Under the pieces are notes generated by a model. It searched no databases. It was not told the DNA's origin and saw only the letters and a list, made by a program, of their open reading frames with translations. A DNA stretch of 64,000 nt. Origin: Cellulomonas fimi. GTDB lineage: Bacteria > Actinomycetota > Actinomycetes > Actinomycetales > Cellulomonadaceae. The position numbers and the translations under genes were made by a program. Location of the stretch: positions 1,674,001-1,738,000 of the forward strand of contig NZ_CP110680.1 of the NCBI RefSeq assembly GCF_028583725.1, in the 5' to 3' direction. Positions 1 to 13,413 of the stretch are shown in pieces. Position 1 is the stretch's first letter. Each line of letters opens with the position of its first letter.

Positions 1-351
1 GTCGGCACCGCCGACGAGGTGGGCCTGCACGTGCGCAGCAAGGACGGGCAGCGGACCGTCGTCGGGTACGACGCGCGCACCGGGCGCCTGTTCGTCGACC
101 GGCGGGCGTCGGGTGTGGTCGACCTGCACCCGGCCTTCCCCGCGGTGCACTCGGCGCCCGTCGAGGTCGCGGGCGGGCGCGTACGGCTCACGGTCGTGGT
201 CGACCGGTCGTCGGTCGAGGTGTTCGCGCAGGACGGCCTCGTCACGATCACCGACCTCGTCTTCCCGGACGCCGACGCGCAGGGCGTCGCCGCCTATGCC
301 GAGGGCGGTCGCGCGGTCCTGCGGTCGCTGGAGGTGCGTCGCCTGGGTTGA
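1..351 (+). CDS. Glycoside hydrolase family 32 protein, C-terminal part only (fructan/levan hydrolase type)
   Basis: The reading frame is open from the first base, so the gene starts upstream of the window; about 116 C-terminal residues are present. They read as the C-terminal beta-sandwich of GH32 enzymes (levanase, inulinase, sucrose hydrolase), with the typical tract VDRSSVEVFAQDG followed by a short strand-rich end. The catalytic five-bladed propeller with its Asp and Glu is not in view, so specificity cannot be read. The adjacent LacI regulator and FrcBCA-like importer suggest extracellular or cytoplasmic fructan breakdown followed by fructose uptake. It converges on the LacI gene. The family call is firm; the substrate is inferred from context. 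Confidence 0.85.
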   Translation, partial: VGTADEVGLHVRSKDGQRTVVGYDARTGRLFVDRRASGVVDLHPAFPAVHSAPVEVAGGRVRLTVVVDRSSVEVFAQDGLVTITDLVFPDADAQGVAAYAEGGRAVLRSLEVRRLG

Positions 352-420
352 CGCGATGTCGCGCGCACCCGGCCCGCGTCACGCGGGTCGCGCCCGCCGG
401 ACCCAGGGCCGGGGGGCTGC

Positions 421-439
421 ACCCACCCGCCCGGTGGGT
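421..439. terminator. Hairpin between convergent GH32 and lacI-type genes
   Basis: A perfect 7-bp stem, ACCCACC and GGTGGGT, encloses the 5-nt loop CGCCC in the 94-bp gap between two convergent genes. There is no T-run on either side, as is common in high-GC actinobacteria, so termination on both strands is plausible but unproven. Confidence 0.45.
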
Positions 440-445
440 CGTGCG

Positions 446-1516
446 CTACGCGCCGCCTTGGCGCCGGGGGGCGATCTCGCCCGAGCCGCGCACCACGAGC
501 CGCGTCGCGAGCACGGTGTGCGTCGACGCGAGCGAGCGGTCCTCCAGACGCGCGAACACACGCTCGGCCGCCGCGCGCCCGATGGCGACCGGGTCCTGCG
601 CCACGACCGTGACGGCGGGGTCGAGCAGGTCCGCGAGGGCGAAGTCGTCGAAGCCGACCACGGCGACGTCGTGCTGCATCCCGAGGGACCGCAGCGCGCG
701 GATCGCGCCGATCGTCACGAGGTTCTGGCTCGTGAACAGCGCCGTGGGCGGGTCGTCGGAGCGGAGCAGGCGGAACGTCGCGTCGAACGCGAGCTCGACC
801 GTGTGCAGGTCCTGGACGACGAGCTGGTCGTCCGCGGGGACGCCCGCCTCGGCCGCGGCCTGGCGGAACCCGTCGAGTCGCTGGGCGGCGGTCGCGATCG
901 TCGACAGGTCGCCCAGGTGGGCGATCCGGCGGTGGCCGCGGCGCAGCAGGTGCGCGGTCGCGCCGCGGGCTCCCGCGACGTTGTCGACGACGACGCTGTC
1001 GACGTCGATCCCGACGGGGGCCCGGTCGACCGCCACGACGGGCGTGCCGGCGTCCATCTCGGGCCGCAGGTACGACTGGTCGCCCCCGGTCGCCGACAGG
1101 ATCAGCCCGTCCACGCGTCGCGACACGAAGGTGCCGACGAGTGCGCGCTCGCGCTGGGGGTCCTCGTCGCTGCTCGCCGACAGGACGGACACCCCGCGGG
1201 ACTCCGCGACGTCCTCGACGGCCCGGTGCATCGCCGCGCAGAACGGGTTGTCGACGCTCGACAGCAGCAGGCCGATGCTCTGCGTCCGTCGCACGCTGCG
1301 GCGCAGGTTGCCCGCGAAGGGGTCGGGCTGGAAGTGCAGCTCGCGTGCGGCGCGGTTGACCCGCTCGGCCGTCGCGGCGGCCACCCCGGGCTCGCCGTTG
1401 ACGACGCGCGAGACGGTCTTGATGCCCACGCCGGCGCGCTCGGCGACGTCGCGCATGGTCGCTCGGGCGCGTCGGGGGGACCCGTTGGTGTCCGCCGGTT
1501 GAGACATCGTTGTCAC
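446..1516 (-). CDS. LacI family transcriptional regulator of the sugar-uptake locus
   Basis: A 356-residue LacI/GalR repressor. The N-terminal helix-turn-helix lies at about residues 21-42 (TMRDVAERAGVGIKTVSRVV), followed by the hinge region and a periplasmic-binding-protein-like sugar-sensing core typical of the family. The gene is divergent from the ABC importer. The GTG start at 1516 gives the length quoted; an in-frame ATG at 1507 is equally possible and no clear ribosome-binding site separates them. The start codon lies inside a LacI-type operator (1502-1515), indicating autorepression. The likely effector is fructose or a fructan breakdown product, inferred only from neighbouring genes. 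Confidence 0.92.
   Translation of the reverse strand: MTTMSQPADTNGSPRRARATMRDVAERAGVGIKTVSRVVNGEPGVAAATAERVNRAARELHFQPDPFAGNLRRSVRRTQSIGLLLSSVDNPFCAAMHRAVEDVAESRGVSVLSASSDEDPQRERALVGTFVSRRVDGLILSATGGDQSYLRPEMDAGTPVVAVDRAPVGIDVDSVVVDNVAGARGATAHLLRRGHRRIAHLGDLSTIATAAQRLDGFRQAAAEAGVPADDQLVVQDLHTVELAFDATFRLLRSDDPPTALFTSQNLVTIGAIRALRSLGMQHDVAVVGFDDFALADLLDPAVTVVAQDPVAIGRAAAERVFARLEDRSLASTHTVLATRLVVRGSGEIAPRRQGGA
1502..1515. promoter_or_regulatory. LacI-type operator O1 over the regulator start codon
   Basis: On the minus strand this reads TGACA-ACGA-TGTCT, a dyad with the central CG usual for LacI-family sites. It matches the second operator at 1581-1594 at 12 of 14 positions and covers the start of the regulator gene, as expected for autoregulation. 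Confidence 0.7.
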
Positions 1517-1544
1517 CGGCCAACCGTAGCGTGGCCGCGAACGC

Positions 1545-1574
1545 TTGACGGTCCTCGGAAGCGCTGTGTAGACA
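1545..1574 (+). promoter_or_regulatory. Promoter of the sugar ABC importer
   Basis: TTGACG (1545-1550) and TAGACA (1569-1574) are separated by 18 bp, a good housekeeping-sigma promoter. Transcription would start close to the operator at 1581-1594, so a bound repressor would block initiation. Confidence 0.6.
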
Positions 1575-1580
1575 GTCCGA

Positions 1581-1594
1581 TGACAACGGTGTCA
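1581..1594. promoter_or_regulatory. LacI-type operator O2 at the importer transcription start
   Basis: TGACA-ACGG-TGTCA has perfect 5-bp arms around a central CG. It lies just downstream of the -10 box and 35 bp before the start codon of the binding-protein gene, and closely matches O1 at 1502-1515. Confidence 0.75.
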
Positions 1595-1628
1595 GCGGCC
1601 AGTCGGCCGCACGGTTGGAGGGGGCTCC

Positions 1629-2774
1629 ATGACCACCACACGCAGACGTCCTTCCTCGGTCCTCGTCCCGGCAGGGCGCCGGACCCGGACCCGTATCGCG
1701 CTCGCGACCAGCACGTTCGTCGTCGCGGGGATCCTATCGACCGCCTGCTCGTCCGACTCCGGCTCCGGCTCGGGCGCGACGGAAGGCGGCACGGACGGCG
1801 ACGACACCGTCGCCGTCTCGCTCATCGTCAAGACCACGACCAACCCGTTCTTCGTCGCCATGCAGGAGGGAGCCCAGGAGGCCGCCGACGCCGAGGGCGT
1901 CGACCTCACGCTCGCCGCGGGCCGCGAGGACGGCGACGAGGACACCCAGATCCAGGCGATCGAGAACGCGATCTCGCAGGGCCAGGACGGCATCCTCATC
2001 ACGCCCAACGGCCCCGCGGTCGTCGACGCCGTCGAGCGGGCGCGCGAGGCCGGCCTGTACGTCATCGCGCTCGACACGCCGCCCGAGCCCGCCGACGCGG
2101 TCGACATCACGTTCGCGACCGACAACGTGGACGCGGGCCGCCGCATCGGCGAGTGGACCGCCGCGACGCTCGGGGGCGAGGACGCCGTGATCGCGCTCCT
2201 CGACCTGTTCGACGACCGCATCGTCAGCGTCGACCACTCCCGCGACCAGGGCTTCCTCGAGGGCATGGGCATCGACACCGCCGACGACCAGGCGAACGGC
2301 GACGAGGCGAAGACCGGCGACTACTCGGGCGGTAGCTACACGATCGTCTGCAACGAGGCGACCGGTGGCGCGGAGGACGGCGGCGCGACCGCGATGGAGA
2401 ACTGCCTCTCGCAGAACCCCGACGTCAACGTCGTCTACACGATCAACGAGCCCGCCGCGTACGGCGCCTCGCAGGTGCTCGAGAGCGCGGGGAAGTCGCC
2501 CGACGACGTGCTCCTCGTCTCGGTCGACGGCGGCTGCGCCGGGGTCGGGTACGTCGAGAACGGCATCCTCGACGCGACCTCGCAGCAGTACCCCGTGCGC
2601 ATGGCCGAGGAGGGCGTGAAGGCCATCGCGCAGCTCGCGCGCACCGGCGAGAAGCCCGAGACCACCGACGGGCTCGACTTCTTCGACACCGGCGTCGCGC
2701 TCGTCACGGACGAGCCCGCCGACGGCGTCGAGAGCATCACGTCCGCCGACGCGAAGGAGATCTGCTGGGGCTGA
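1629..2774 (+). CDS. Sugar ABC transporter substrate-binding lipoprotein (RbsB/FrcB-like)
   Basis: A 381-residue extracytoplasmic binding protein of the ribose/fructose (periplasmic-binding-protein type 1) family. The N-terminus has a basic stretch, a hydrophobic helix and a lipobox-like ILSTAC ending at Cys40, then a Ser/Gly-rich linker, so it should be a membrane-anchored lipoprotein. The mature start VSLIVKTTTNPFF and the internal NEPAAYGA and VSVDGGC tracts are typical of the family. The ATG at 1629 has a strong ribosome-binding site, GGAGGGGG (1617-1624). It is the first gene of a three-gene importer operon controlled by the LacI operator just upstream. A fructose substrate is inferred from the FrcA-like ATPase and the GH32 neighbour. 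Confidence 0.92.
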   Translation: MTTTRRRPSSVLVPAGRRTRTRIALATSTFVVAGILSTACSSDSGSGSGATEGGTDGDDTVAVSLIVKTTTNPFFVAMQEGAQEAADAEGVDLTLAAGREDGDEDTQIQAIENAISQGQDGILITPNGPAVVDAVERAREAGLYVIALDTPPEPADAVDITFATDNVDAGRRIGEWTAATLGGEDAVIALLDLFDDRIVSVDHSRDQGFLEGMGIDTADDQANGDEAKTGDYSGGSYTIVCNEATGGAEDGGATAMENCLSQNPDVNVVYTINEPAAYGASQVLESAGKSPDDVLLVSVDGGCAGVGYVENGILDATSQQYPVRMAEEGVKAIAQLARTGEKPETTDGLDFFDTGVALVTDEPADGVESITSADAKEICWG

Positions 2775-2846
2775 GCGCCCCGGACGGCGACCGGGCCCCC
2801 GCACCCGGTCGCCGTCGCCCGCCGATCCCGCACCCGAGGAGGAGAC

Positions 2847-3905
2847 GTGACCTCACGTACCGTCCCGCCGGCGTCCGCACCCGCGCCCGCCGCGCCCCAG
2901 CCGCACGTCGCCGACGAGTTCCTGCGCAAGCAGTCCACCGCCGGCCGCATCCAGTCGGTCCTGCACCGGCACCCCGCCCTGAGCCCGGCCCTCGTGCTCG
3001 TGCTCTCCGTCGTCGTCTTCGGGCTGCTCAACGACCGCTTCCTGCGGCCCGAGAACCTCTCGCTCGTCACCCAGCAGGTCGCCGTCGTCGGCGCGCTCGC
3101 CGTCGGCCAGACGCTCATCATCCTGACCGCCGGGATCGACCTGTCGGTCGGCGCGATCATGGTCCTGTCCTCGATGGTCATGGCCCAGACCGCCGTCACG
3201 AACGGCCTGCCCGGCCCTGTCGCGCTCGCGCTCGGCCTGGCCGTCGGGCTCGTCGCGGGTGCCGTCAACGGCCTGCTCGTGACCCGGCTCAAGCTGCCGC
3301 CCTTCATCGTCACGCTCGGCACGCTCAACGTGTTCCTCGCGCTCACGCTGCTCTACTCCAAGGGCGCGACGGTCCGCGGCGGCGAGCTGCCGTCGCTGCT
3401 CACCTGGACCGGCGAGGCCTTCACCGTCGGAGGCGTGCGCGTCACGGTCGGCGTGCTCGTCATGCTCGCGATGTACGCGGTCGTCGCGTACGCGCTCGGC
3501 CGCACCGCGTGGGGCCGGCACGTGTACGCCGTCGGCGACGACAAGGAGTCCGCCGCGCTCGCGGGCATCCGCGTGCCACGCGTGCTGCTCAGCGTCTACG
3601 TCACCGCGGGCGGGCTGTTCGCGCTCGCGGGCTGGATCCTCGTCGGCCGCATCAACGCCGCGAGCCCCAACGCCGCGGCCGAGGCGAACCTCGACTCGAT
3701 CACCGCGGTCGTCATCGGCGGCACGAGCCTGTTCGGCGGGCGCGGCGCGGTGTGGGGGAGCCTGCTCGGCGCACTCATCGTCGGCGTGTTCCGCAACGGG
3801 CTGTCGCTCGCGGGTGTCGACGTGCTCTACCAGACGCTCGCCGTCGGCGTGCTCGTCATCGTCGCGGTCGCGGTCGACCAGTGGATCCGGAAGGAGCGTG
3901 CGTGA
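2847..3905 (+). CDS. Sugar ABC transporter permease (RbsC/FrcC-like)
   Basis: A 352-residue polytopic membrane protein with about ten hydrophobic segments and the family signature TAGIDLSVGAIM near residue 95. It forms the channel of the importer with the binding protein upstream and the ATPase downstream. The GTG start is preceded by GAGGAGGAGA. Its stop codon TGA shares one base with the ATG of the ATPase gene, so the two are translationally coupled. A soluble N-terminal stretch of about 45 residues precedes the first helix, longer than in E. coli RbsC but common in actinobacterial homologues. Confidence 0.92.
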   Translation: MTSRTVPPASAPAPAAPQPHVADEFLRKQSTAGRIQSVLHRHPALSPALVLVLSVVVFGLLNDRFLRPENLSLVTQQVAVVGALAVGQTLIILTAGIDLSVGAIMVLSSMVMAQTAVTNGLPGPVALALGLAVGLVAGAVNGLLVTRLKLPPFIVTLGTLNVFLALTLLYSKGATVRGGELPSLLTWTGEAFTVGGVRVTVGVLVMLAMYAVVAYALGRTAWGRHVYAVGDDKESAALAGIRVPRVLLSVYVTAGGLFALAGWILVGRINAASPNAAAEANLDSITAVVIGGTSLFGGRGAVWGSLLGALIVGVFRNGLSLAGVDVLYQTLAVGVLVIVAVAVDQWIRKERA

Positions 3906-4678
3906 TGACGCAGGACAGCGCACGGACGCCCGTGCTGCAGGCGAAGGGCCTCGTCAAGACGTTCGGGCGGGTCGTCGGCCTCGACGGCGTCGACCTCGAG
4001 CTCTACCCGGGCGAGGTGCTCGCGATCATCGGCGACAACGGCGCCGGCAAGTCCACCCTGGTCAAGTGCCTCTCCGGCGCGTACACGCCCGACCAGGGGC
4101 AGCTGCTCCTCGAAGGCCGGCCTGTGACGTTCCACGGGCCGCAGGAGGCGCGTGCCGCGGGCATCGAGACCGTCTACCAGAACCTCGCCGTGTCCCCGGC
4201 GCTCGACATCGCGAGCAACCTCTACCTGGGGCGTGAGCAGCGGCGCAGCGGCGTGCTCGGCTCGGTGTTCCGGATGCTCGACACCGCCGGGATGCGCGAG
4301 AGGTCCGAGCAGCAGCTCAAGGCGCTCGGCATCAGCACGCTCCAGGACGTCACGCAGGCCGTCGAGACGCTGTCCGGCGGGCAGCGTCAGGCGGTCGCCG
4401 TGGCACGCGCGGCCGCGTTCGGGTCGAAGGTCGTCATCCTCGACGAGCCCACGGCGGCGCTCGGCGTCCGGGAGTCCGGCCAGGTCCTCCAGCTCGTGCG
4501 CGACCTGCGCGAGCGCGGGCTGCCGGTGATCCTCATCAGCCACAACATGCCGCACGTCTTCGAGGTGGCCGACCGCATCCACGTCCAGCGGCTCGGCCGC
4601 CGGGCGGCGGTCATCACCCCGCAGACGCACTCGCCGAGCGAAGCCGTCGCCCTCATGACGGGCGCGCTCGCCGCCTGA
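3905..4678 (+). CDS. Sugar ABC transporter ATP-binding protein (FrcA-like, single domain)
   Basis: A 257-residue nucleotide-binding subunit with Walker A GDNGAGKST, signature LSGGQ, Walker B VVILDEPTA and the switch histidine in LISHN. Ribose-type importers usually have a fused double ATPase of about 500 residues (RbsA); a single domain of about 260 residues is the arrangement of the fructose importer FrcBCA, which supports a fructose substrate. The start is the ATG overlapping the permease stop; the GTG immediately before it is an alternative. It ends the importer operon. The next gene lies 65 bp downstream beyond a GC-rich palindrome. Confidence 0.9.
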   Translation: MTQDSARTPVLQAKGLVKTFGRVVGLDGVDLELYPGEVLAIIGDNGAGKSTLVKCLSGAYTPDQGQLLLEGRPVTFHGPQEARAAGIETVYQNLAVSPALDIASNLYLGREQRRSGVLGSVFRMLDTAGMRERSEQQLKALGISTLQDVTQAVETLSGGQRQAVAVARAAAFGSKVVILDEPTAALGVRESGQVLQLVRDLRERGLPVILISHNMPHVFEVADRIHVQRLGRRAAVITPQTHSPSEAVALMTGALAA

Positions 4679-4683
4679 CCCGC

Positions 4684-4697
4684 CGCCGGGCCCGGCG
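4684..4697 (+). terminator. GC palindrome after the importer operon
   Basis: CGCCGGGCCCGGCG is a perfect 14-bp palindrome five bases after the ATPase stop codon. It could fold only as a very short hairpin and has no T-run. A weak terminator is possible; read-through into the GH65 gene is equally possible. Confidence 0.3.
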
Positions 4698-4743
4698 TGC
4701 GCCGTCCGCTCGTGCGTCGGGCCCGCGCGTGCTGCACTGTGGC

Positions 4744-7047
4744 ATGCCGCTGACCGTCGAGCCCTGGGTGCTGCGCGAACCCACCCTCCACGTCGACGAC
4801 CTGCCGTGGGCGGCCGCGCTGCTCACGGTCGCCAACGGGTACCTGGGCGTGCGGGGCACGCTCGAGGAGCAGCGCCCCGAGGTCCCCGACGGCACGCTGC
4901 TCGCACGCGTCTACGAGCGGTACCCGCACGCGTACGCCGAGCGCTCCTACGGGCTGCCCGACGACGACGAGCGCCTCGTGCCGGTCGTCGACGCGTGCGC
5001 GGTGGATCTCGAGGTCGACGGCGAGCCGTTCGACGTGCGTGCGGGGACGCTCGAGCACCACGAGCGCCTGCTCGACCTGCGGACCGCGGTGCTGCACCGC
5101 GAGGCCGTCTGGACGTCGCCCGCGGGCACGACGGTCGAGGTCCGCACGCGCCGGTGGGTGTCGCTCGTGCGGCCCGAGCTCGTCGTGGCGTCGTACGAGG
5201 TCCGCGCCCCGCGCGGCGCGCGTGTCCGCGTGCGTCCGGTCCCGGGCTGCCCGGGACCGTCAGGTGACTGGTCCGGTCCGGGCCTCGTGACCGAGGCGTG
5301 CGGGCACGAGGCCGGCGCGACGTGGACCGCCCAGCGCACCGTGCGCTCGGGCGTCGGCGTCGTGCTCGCGACGCGGCACGACGCGGCGTCGTCGTCCGGC
5401 GTCGAGCCGCGCTGGCAGGACGGGCCGCACGGGCGTTGGCTCGACGCCGACCTCGACGCCGACGGCTGGGTCCGGGTCACGACGCACGCCGCGTACGTGT
5501 GCGGCCGCCGCCCCGTCGAGGAGCTGCTCGCGGACGCCCGGTCCGTGCTCGACGCCGCGGCGGACGTGGGCGACGCGGCGCTCGAGTCCGAGCAGCGCGC
5601 GTACCTCGACGAGGTGTGGGAGCGGGGCGACGTGGTCGTCGAGGGCGACGACGAGCTCCAGCAGGCCGTCCGGCTCGCCGTGCTGCACACCGTCCAGGCC
5701 GCCGCGTGCATCGAGGGCACGGGCCTGCGCGCGAAAGGGCTGACCGGCACGGGCTACCACGGGCACACGTTCTGGGACGCCGAGGGCTTCGTCATGCCCG
5801 TGCTCGACCACCTGGTCCCGTCGGCGGCGGCCGCGCACCTCCGCTGGCGGCACGCGACCCTGCCGGAGGCCCGCGAGCGGGCGCGCGTGCTCGGGCTGCC
5901 GGGCGCCGCGTTCCCGTGGCGGACCATCTCGGGCGCCGAGTGCTCGGGGTACTGGCCCGCGAGCACCGCGGCCGTGCACGTCACGGCCGACATCGCGGAG
6001 GCCGCCGTGCGGCACGTCGCGGCGACCGGCGACGACGCGCTCGAGCGCGAGGTCGTCGTCGACCTGCTCGTGCACGGCGCACGGTTCTGGATGGCGCGCG
6101 GTCACGTCGCCGACGACGGCCGCTTCCACCTGCACGGCGTGACGGGGCCCGACGAGTACACCGCGGTCGTCGACGACAACACGTTCACCAACGTCATGGT
6201 CGCGCGCGCGCTCACCGCGGCGGCCCGCGTCACCGGCCGGATGCCCGAGGAGGCGCGCCGGCTGGGCGTCGACGACGACGAGCGCACGCGCTGGTCGGCC
6301 GCCGCGGAGTCCGTCGTCATCCCGTACGCCGAGGACCTGGGCGTCACCGAGCAGTCCGCCGGGTTCACGCGCCACCCGCGCTGGGACTGGTCGCGCAGCC
6401 CTGACGGGTGGGCGCCGTTCGAGTCGCACGTGCACTACACCGAGCTGTACCGGCACCAGCTCGTCAAGCAGGCCGACCTGGTCGTCGCGCTCGCGGTCGA
6501 CCACGAGCGGTTCACGCCCGAGCAGAAGCGCCGCGACTTCGCGTACTACGAGCCGCTCACCGTGCGGGACTCGTCGCTGTCCGCGAGCGTCCAGGCGGTC
6601 GTCGCCGCCGAGCTGGGGCACCTCACGCTCGCGCACGCCTTCACGCGCGAGTGCGCCCTCATCGACGTGCGCGACCTGCGGCGCGAGACCCAGGAGGGCG
6701 TGCACGTCGCGTCGATGGCCGGCGCGTGGAACGCGCTCGTGCACGGCTTCGGCGGCCTGCGGCTCGACCACGACCGCGTCCGTGTCGCACCGCGCCTCCC
6801 GCCACACCTGTCCCGGCTGCGGTTCCGCGTCCAGGTCGACGGCTCGCGGCTCGAGGTCGACGCACGACGCGACGAGGTGACCTACCGCCTGGTCGACGGG
6901 GCGCGCGTGACGCTGCGGCACGTCACCGGCGACGACGACGAGGAGGTCACGGTCACGGTCGACGCGCCGACCGCGACGCGTCCCCTCGTGCCGGTCGCCG
7001 AGCCCACCCCGCCGAGCCAGCCTCCGGGTCGCGAGCCCCAGGTCTGA
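4744..7047 (+). CDS. Glycoside hydrolase family 65 protein (disaccharide phosphorylase)
   Basis: A 767-residue protein of the maltose/trehalose/kojibiose phosphorylase family. GH65 marks are ANGYLGVRG near the N-terminus, GYHGHTFWD in the (alpha/alpha)6 barrel and TGPDEYT, in which Glu471 is the expected general acid. Such cytoplasmic enzymes use phosphate to split an alpha-linked glucose disaccharide into a beta-glucose phosphate and glucose. Exact specificity cannot be told from sequence by eye. No beta-phosphoglucomutase gene is adjacent. The ATG at 4744 is preferred over the in-frame GTG at 4729 because conserved sequence begins immediately after it; neither has a clear ribosome-binding site. 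Confidence 0.88.
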   Translation: MPLTVEPWVLREPTLHVDDLPWAAALLTVANGYLGVRGTLEEQRPEVPDGTLLARVYERYPHAYAERSYGLPDDDERLVPVVDACAVDLEVDGEPFDVRAGTLEHHERLLDLRTAVLHREAVWTSPAGTTVEVRTRRWVSLVRPELVVASYEVRAPRGARVRVRPVPGCPGPSGDWSGPGLVTEACGHEAGATWTAQRTVRSGVGVVLATRHDAASSSGVEPRWQDGPHGRWLDADLDADGWVRVTTHAAYVCGRRPVEELLADARSVLDAAADVGDAALESEQRAYLDEVWERGDVVVEGDDELQQAVRLAVLHTVQAAACIEGTGLRAKGLTGTGYHGHTFWDAEGFVMPVLDHLVPSAAAAHLRWRHATLPEARERARVLGLPGAAFPWRTISGAECSGYWPASTAAVHVTADIAEAAVRHVAATGDDALEREVVVDLLVHGARFWMARGHVADDGRFHLHGVTGPDEYTAVVDDNTFTNVMVARALTAAARVTGRMPEEARRLGVDDDERTRWSAAAESVVIPYAEDLGVTEQSAGFTRHPRWDWSRSPDGWAPFESHVHYTELYRHQLVKQADLVVALAVDHERFTPEQKRRDFAYYEPLTVRDSSLSASVQAVVAAELGHLTLAHAFTRECALIDVRDLRRETQEGVHVASMAGAWNALVHGFGGLRLDHDRVRVAPRLPPHLSRLRFRVQVDGSRLEVDARRDEVTYRLVDGARVTLRHVTGDDDEEVTVTVDAPTATRPLVPVAEPTPPSQPPGREPQV

Positions 7048-7055
7048 CCGACCGA

Positions 7056-7071
7056 CCCCGGACGACCGGGG
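7056..7071. terminator. Hairpin between convergent GH65 and UvrA-like genes
   Basis: CCCCGG and CCGGGG flank the loop ACGA in the 66-bp gap between two convergent genes. The stem is short but perfect and could serve both strands. Confidence 0.4.
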
Positions 7072-7113
7072 ACGGACGGCGCGCGGCTCGCCCGTGCCTC
7101 GGCGCCCGACGCG

Positions 7114-9498
<2,385 letters not shown>

Positions 9499-9649
9499 GC
9501 GGGTCTCCCGGGGGACGAGACGGGGGTCGGGACCGATTCAACCAGCCGGGTCCGACGCGCACGGGCGACCCGCTCGCAGGGCCGCTGCGGGCGGGTCGCG
9601 GGACGGGCAGGGGAGCGGTGCGGTGCCGGGAGCCGGCGCGTGCGCGCGG

Positions 9650-10060
9650 TCAGCCGACCTGGTTGAGACGCAGCTGGTTGCCGGCCGGGTCGCGGAACGC
9701 GGCGTCGCGGATGCCGTACGGCTGGTCCGTCGGCTCCTGCACGACCTCGGCGCCCGCGGCCTGGAGCTTGTCGAACGTCGCGTCGAGGTCGGCGGTCGCG
9801 AAGACGAGCGTCGCGTACGTGCCCTTCGCCATCATCTCGGTGATGGTGCGCTTCTCGTCGTCGGTGACGCCCGGGTCGGCCGCCGGCGGGTAGAGGACGA
9901 TCGACGTGCCCGGCTGGCCGGCGGGACCGACGGTGATCCACCGCATGTCGCCGTAGCCGACGTCGTTGCGGACCTCGAAGCCCAGCACGTCGCGGTAGAA
10001 CGCGAGCGCGGCGTCGGGGTCGTCGTGGGGGAGGAACGTGTTGGCGATGGTGATGTCCAT
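9650..10060 (-). CDS. VOC (glyoxalase/bleomycin resistance) family protein
   Basis: A 136-residue single-domain VOC protein with the usual opening (PDAALAFYRDVLGFEV) and the closing FRDPAGNQLRLNQ motif. Metal-binding positions are not complete enough to assign a reaction. It follows the AraC-type gene on the same strand. An alternative GTG start at 10069 would overlap the AraC stop codon as GTGA; the ATG at 10060 is used because homologous sequences usually begin MDIT. Tight spacing suggests co-transcription with, and perhaps control by, the regulator. Confidence 0.85.
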   Translation of the reverse strand: MDITIANTFLPHDDPDAALAFYRDVLGFEVRNDVGYGDMRWITVGPAGQPGTSIVLYPPAADPGVTDDEKRTITEMMAKGTYATLVFATADLDATFDKLQAAGAEVVQEPTDQPYGIRDAAFRDPAGNQLRLNQVG

Positions 10061-10065
10061 GCCGT

Positions 10066-10515
10066 TCACGCTAGGCGCGGCTCCGAGGGCGTCGCTTCTC
10101 GATTCCTGACCGGTCGCGTCACCTGCTTGGCGACGCACGACGGCATGCCCGCGGTGCTGTGCTCGGCGGACCCGCGGTACACGCTCGGCGGCACGCCGAC
10201 GAGCTCGGTGAACCGCGTCGAGAACGTCCCGAGCGACTGGCAGCCGACCGCGAAGCAGACCTCGGTCACCGTCATGTCGCCGCGCTGGAGCAGCGCCATC
10301 GCCCGCTCGATCCGCCGCGTCATGAGGTACGCGTAGACCGACTCGCCGTACGCGGCCTTGAACTGGCGCGACAGGTGTCCCGCCGACATGTGCGCACCCC
10401 GCGCGAGCGCCTCGACGTCGAGCGGCTGCGCGTACTCCCGGTCGATCCGGTCGCGCACGCGACGCAGCCGCGCGAGGTCGCTGCGGCGCTGCTCGGCGTC
10501 GGCCCTGCTGGTCAC
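10066..10515 (-). CDS. AraC family transcriptional regulator, DNA-binding domain only
   Basis: About 149 residues made up almost entirely of the AraC/XylS double helix-turn-helix (from RDRIDREYAQPLDVEALARG to VGVPPSVYR). No ligand-binding domain is present, so it is either a constitutive or partner-dependent regulator. The GTG at 10515 is chosen as start; a GTG at 10542 preceded by a G-rich tract is possible and adds nine residues. It is divergent from ppc and directly upstream of the VOC gene on its own strand. Confidence 0.85.
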   Translation of the reverse strand: MTSRADAEQRRSDLARLRRVRDRIDREYAQPLDVEALARGAHMSAGHLSRQFKAAYGESVYAYLMTRRIERAMALLQRGDMTVTEVCFAVGCQSLGTFSTRFTELVGVPPSVYRGSAEHSTAGMPSCVAKQVTRPVRNREATPSEPRLA

Positions 10516-10643
10516 GAGGTCGATGCTGCCACGGTCGGGCACCCCGCGTCCGCCCCCGCGCGACGGTCGTGAGCACGACCCGGCGCGGGCACGGGCGCTG
10601 CCCAGCGCCTGGACCGCGGGCGACCGCAGCGCCAGTCGGGGCC

Positions 10644-10649
10644 TATCTT
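10644..10649 (+). promoter_or_regulatory. -10 box for leaderless ppc
   Basis: TATCTT ends six bases before the GTG start of ppc, which places the transcription start at or next to the start codon. No ribosome-binding site is present, as expected of a leaderless mRNA. Confidence 0.6.
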
Positions 10650-10655
10650 GGCCCG

Positions 10656-13331
<2,676 letters not shown>

Positions 13332-13361
13332 CGCACCACGTCCGGGCCGGCGCCCGGCTGC

Positions 13362-13397
13362 GCGACGCCCCGTGGCCCGACGGCCGCGGGGCGTCGC
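13362..13397. terminator. Long hairpin between convergent ppc and Nudix genes
   Basis: Perfect 11-bp arms GCGACGCCCCG and CGGGGCGTCGC enclose a loop that itself contains GGCC/GGCC. It sits in the 82-bp gap between convergent genes and could terminate transcription from both sides. Confidence 0.65.
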
Positions 13398-13413
13398 CGC
13401 GTCCGGGGATCGC

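Noticed and set aside
113..2335. 740-codon plus-strand frame spanning GH32, lacI and the importer start
   Set aside because: It crosses three well-supported genes, is Arg/Ala-rich and has no recognisable motif.
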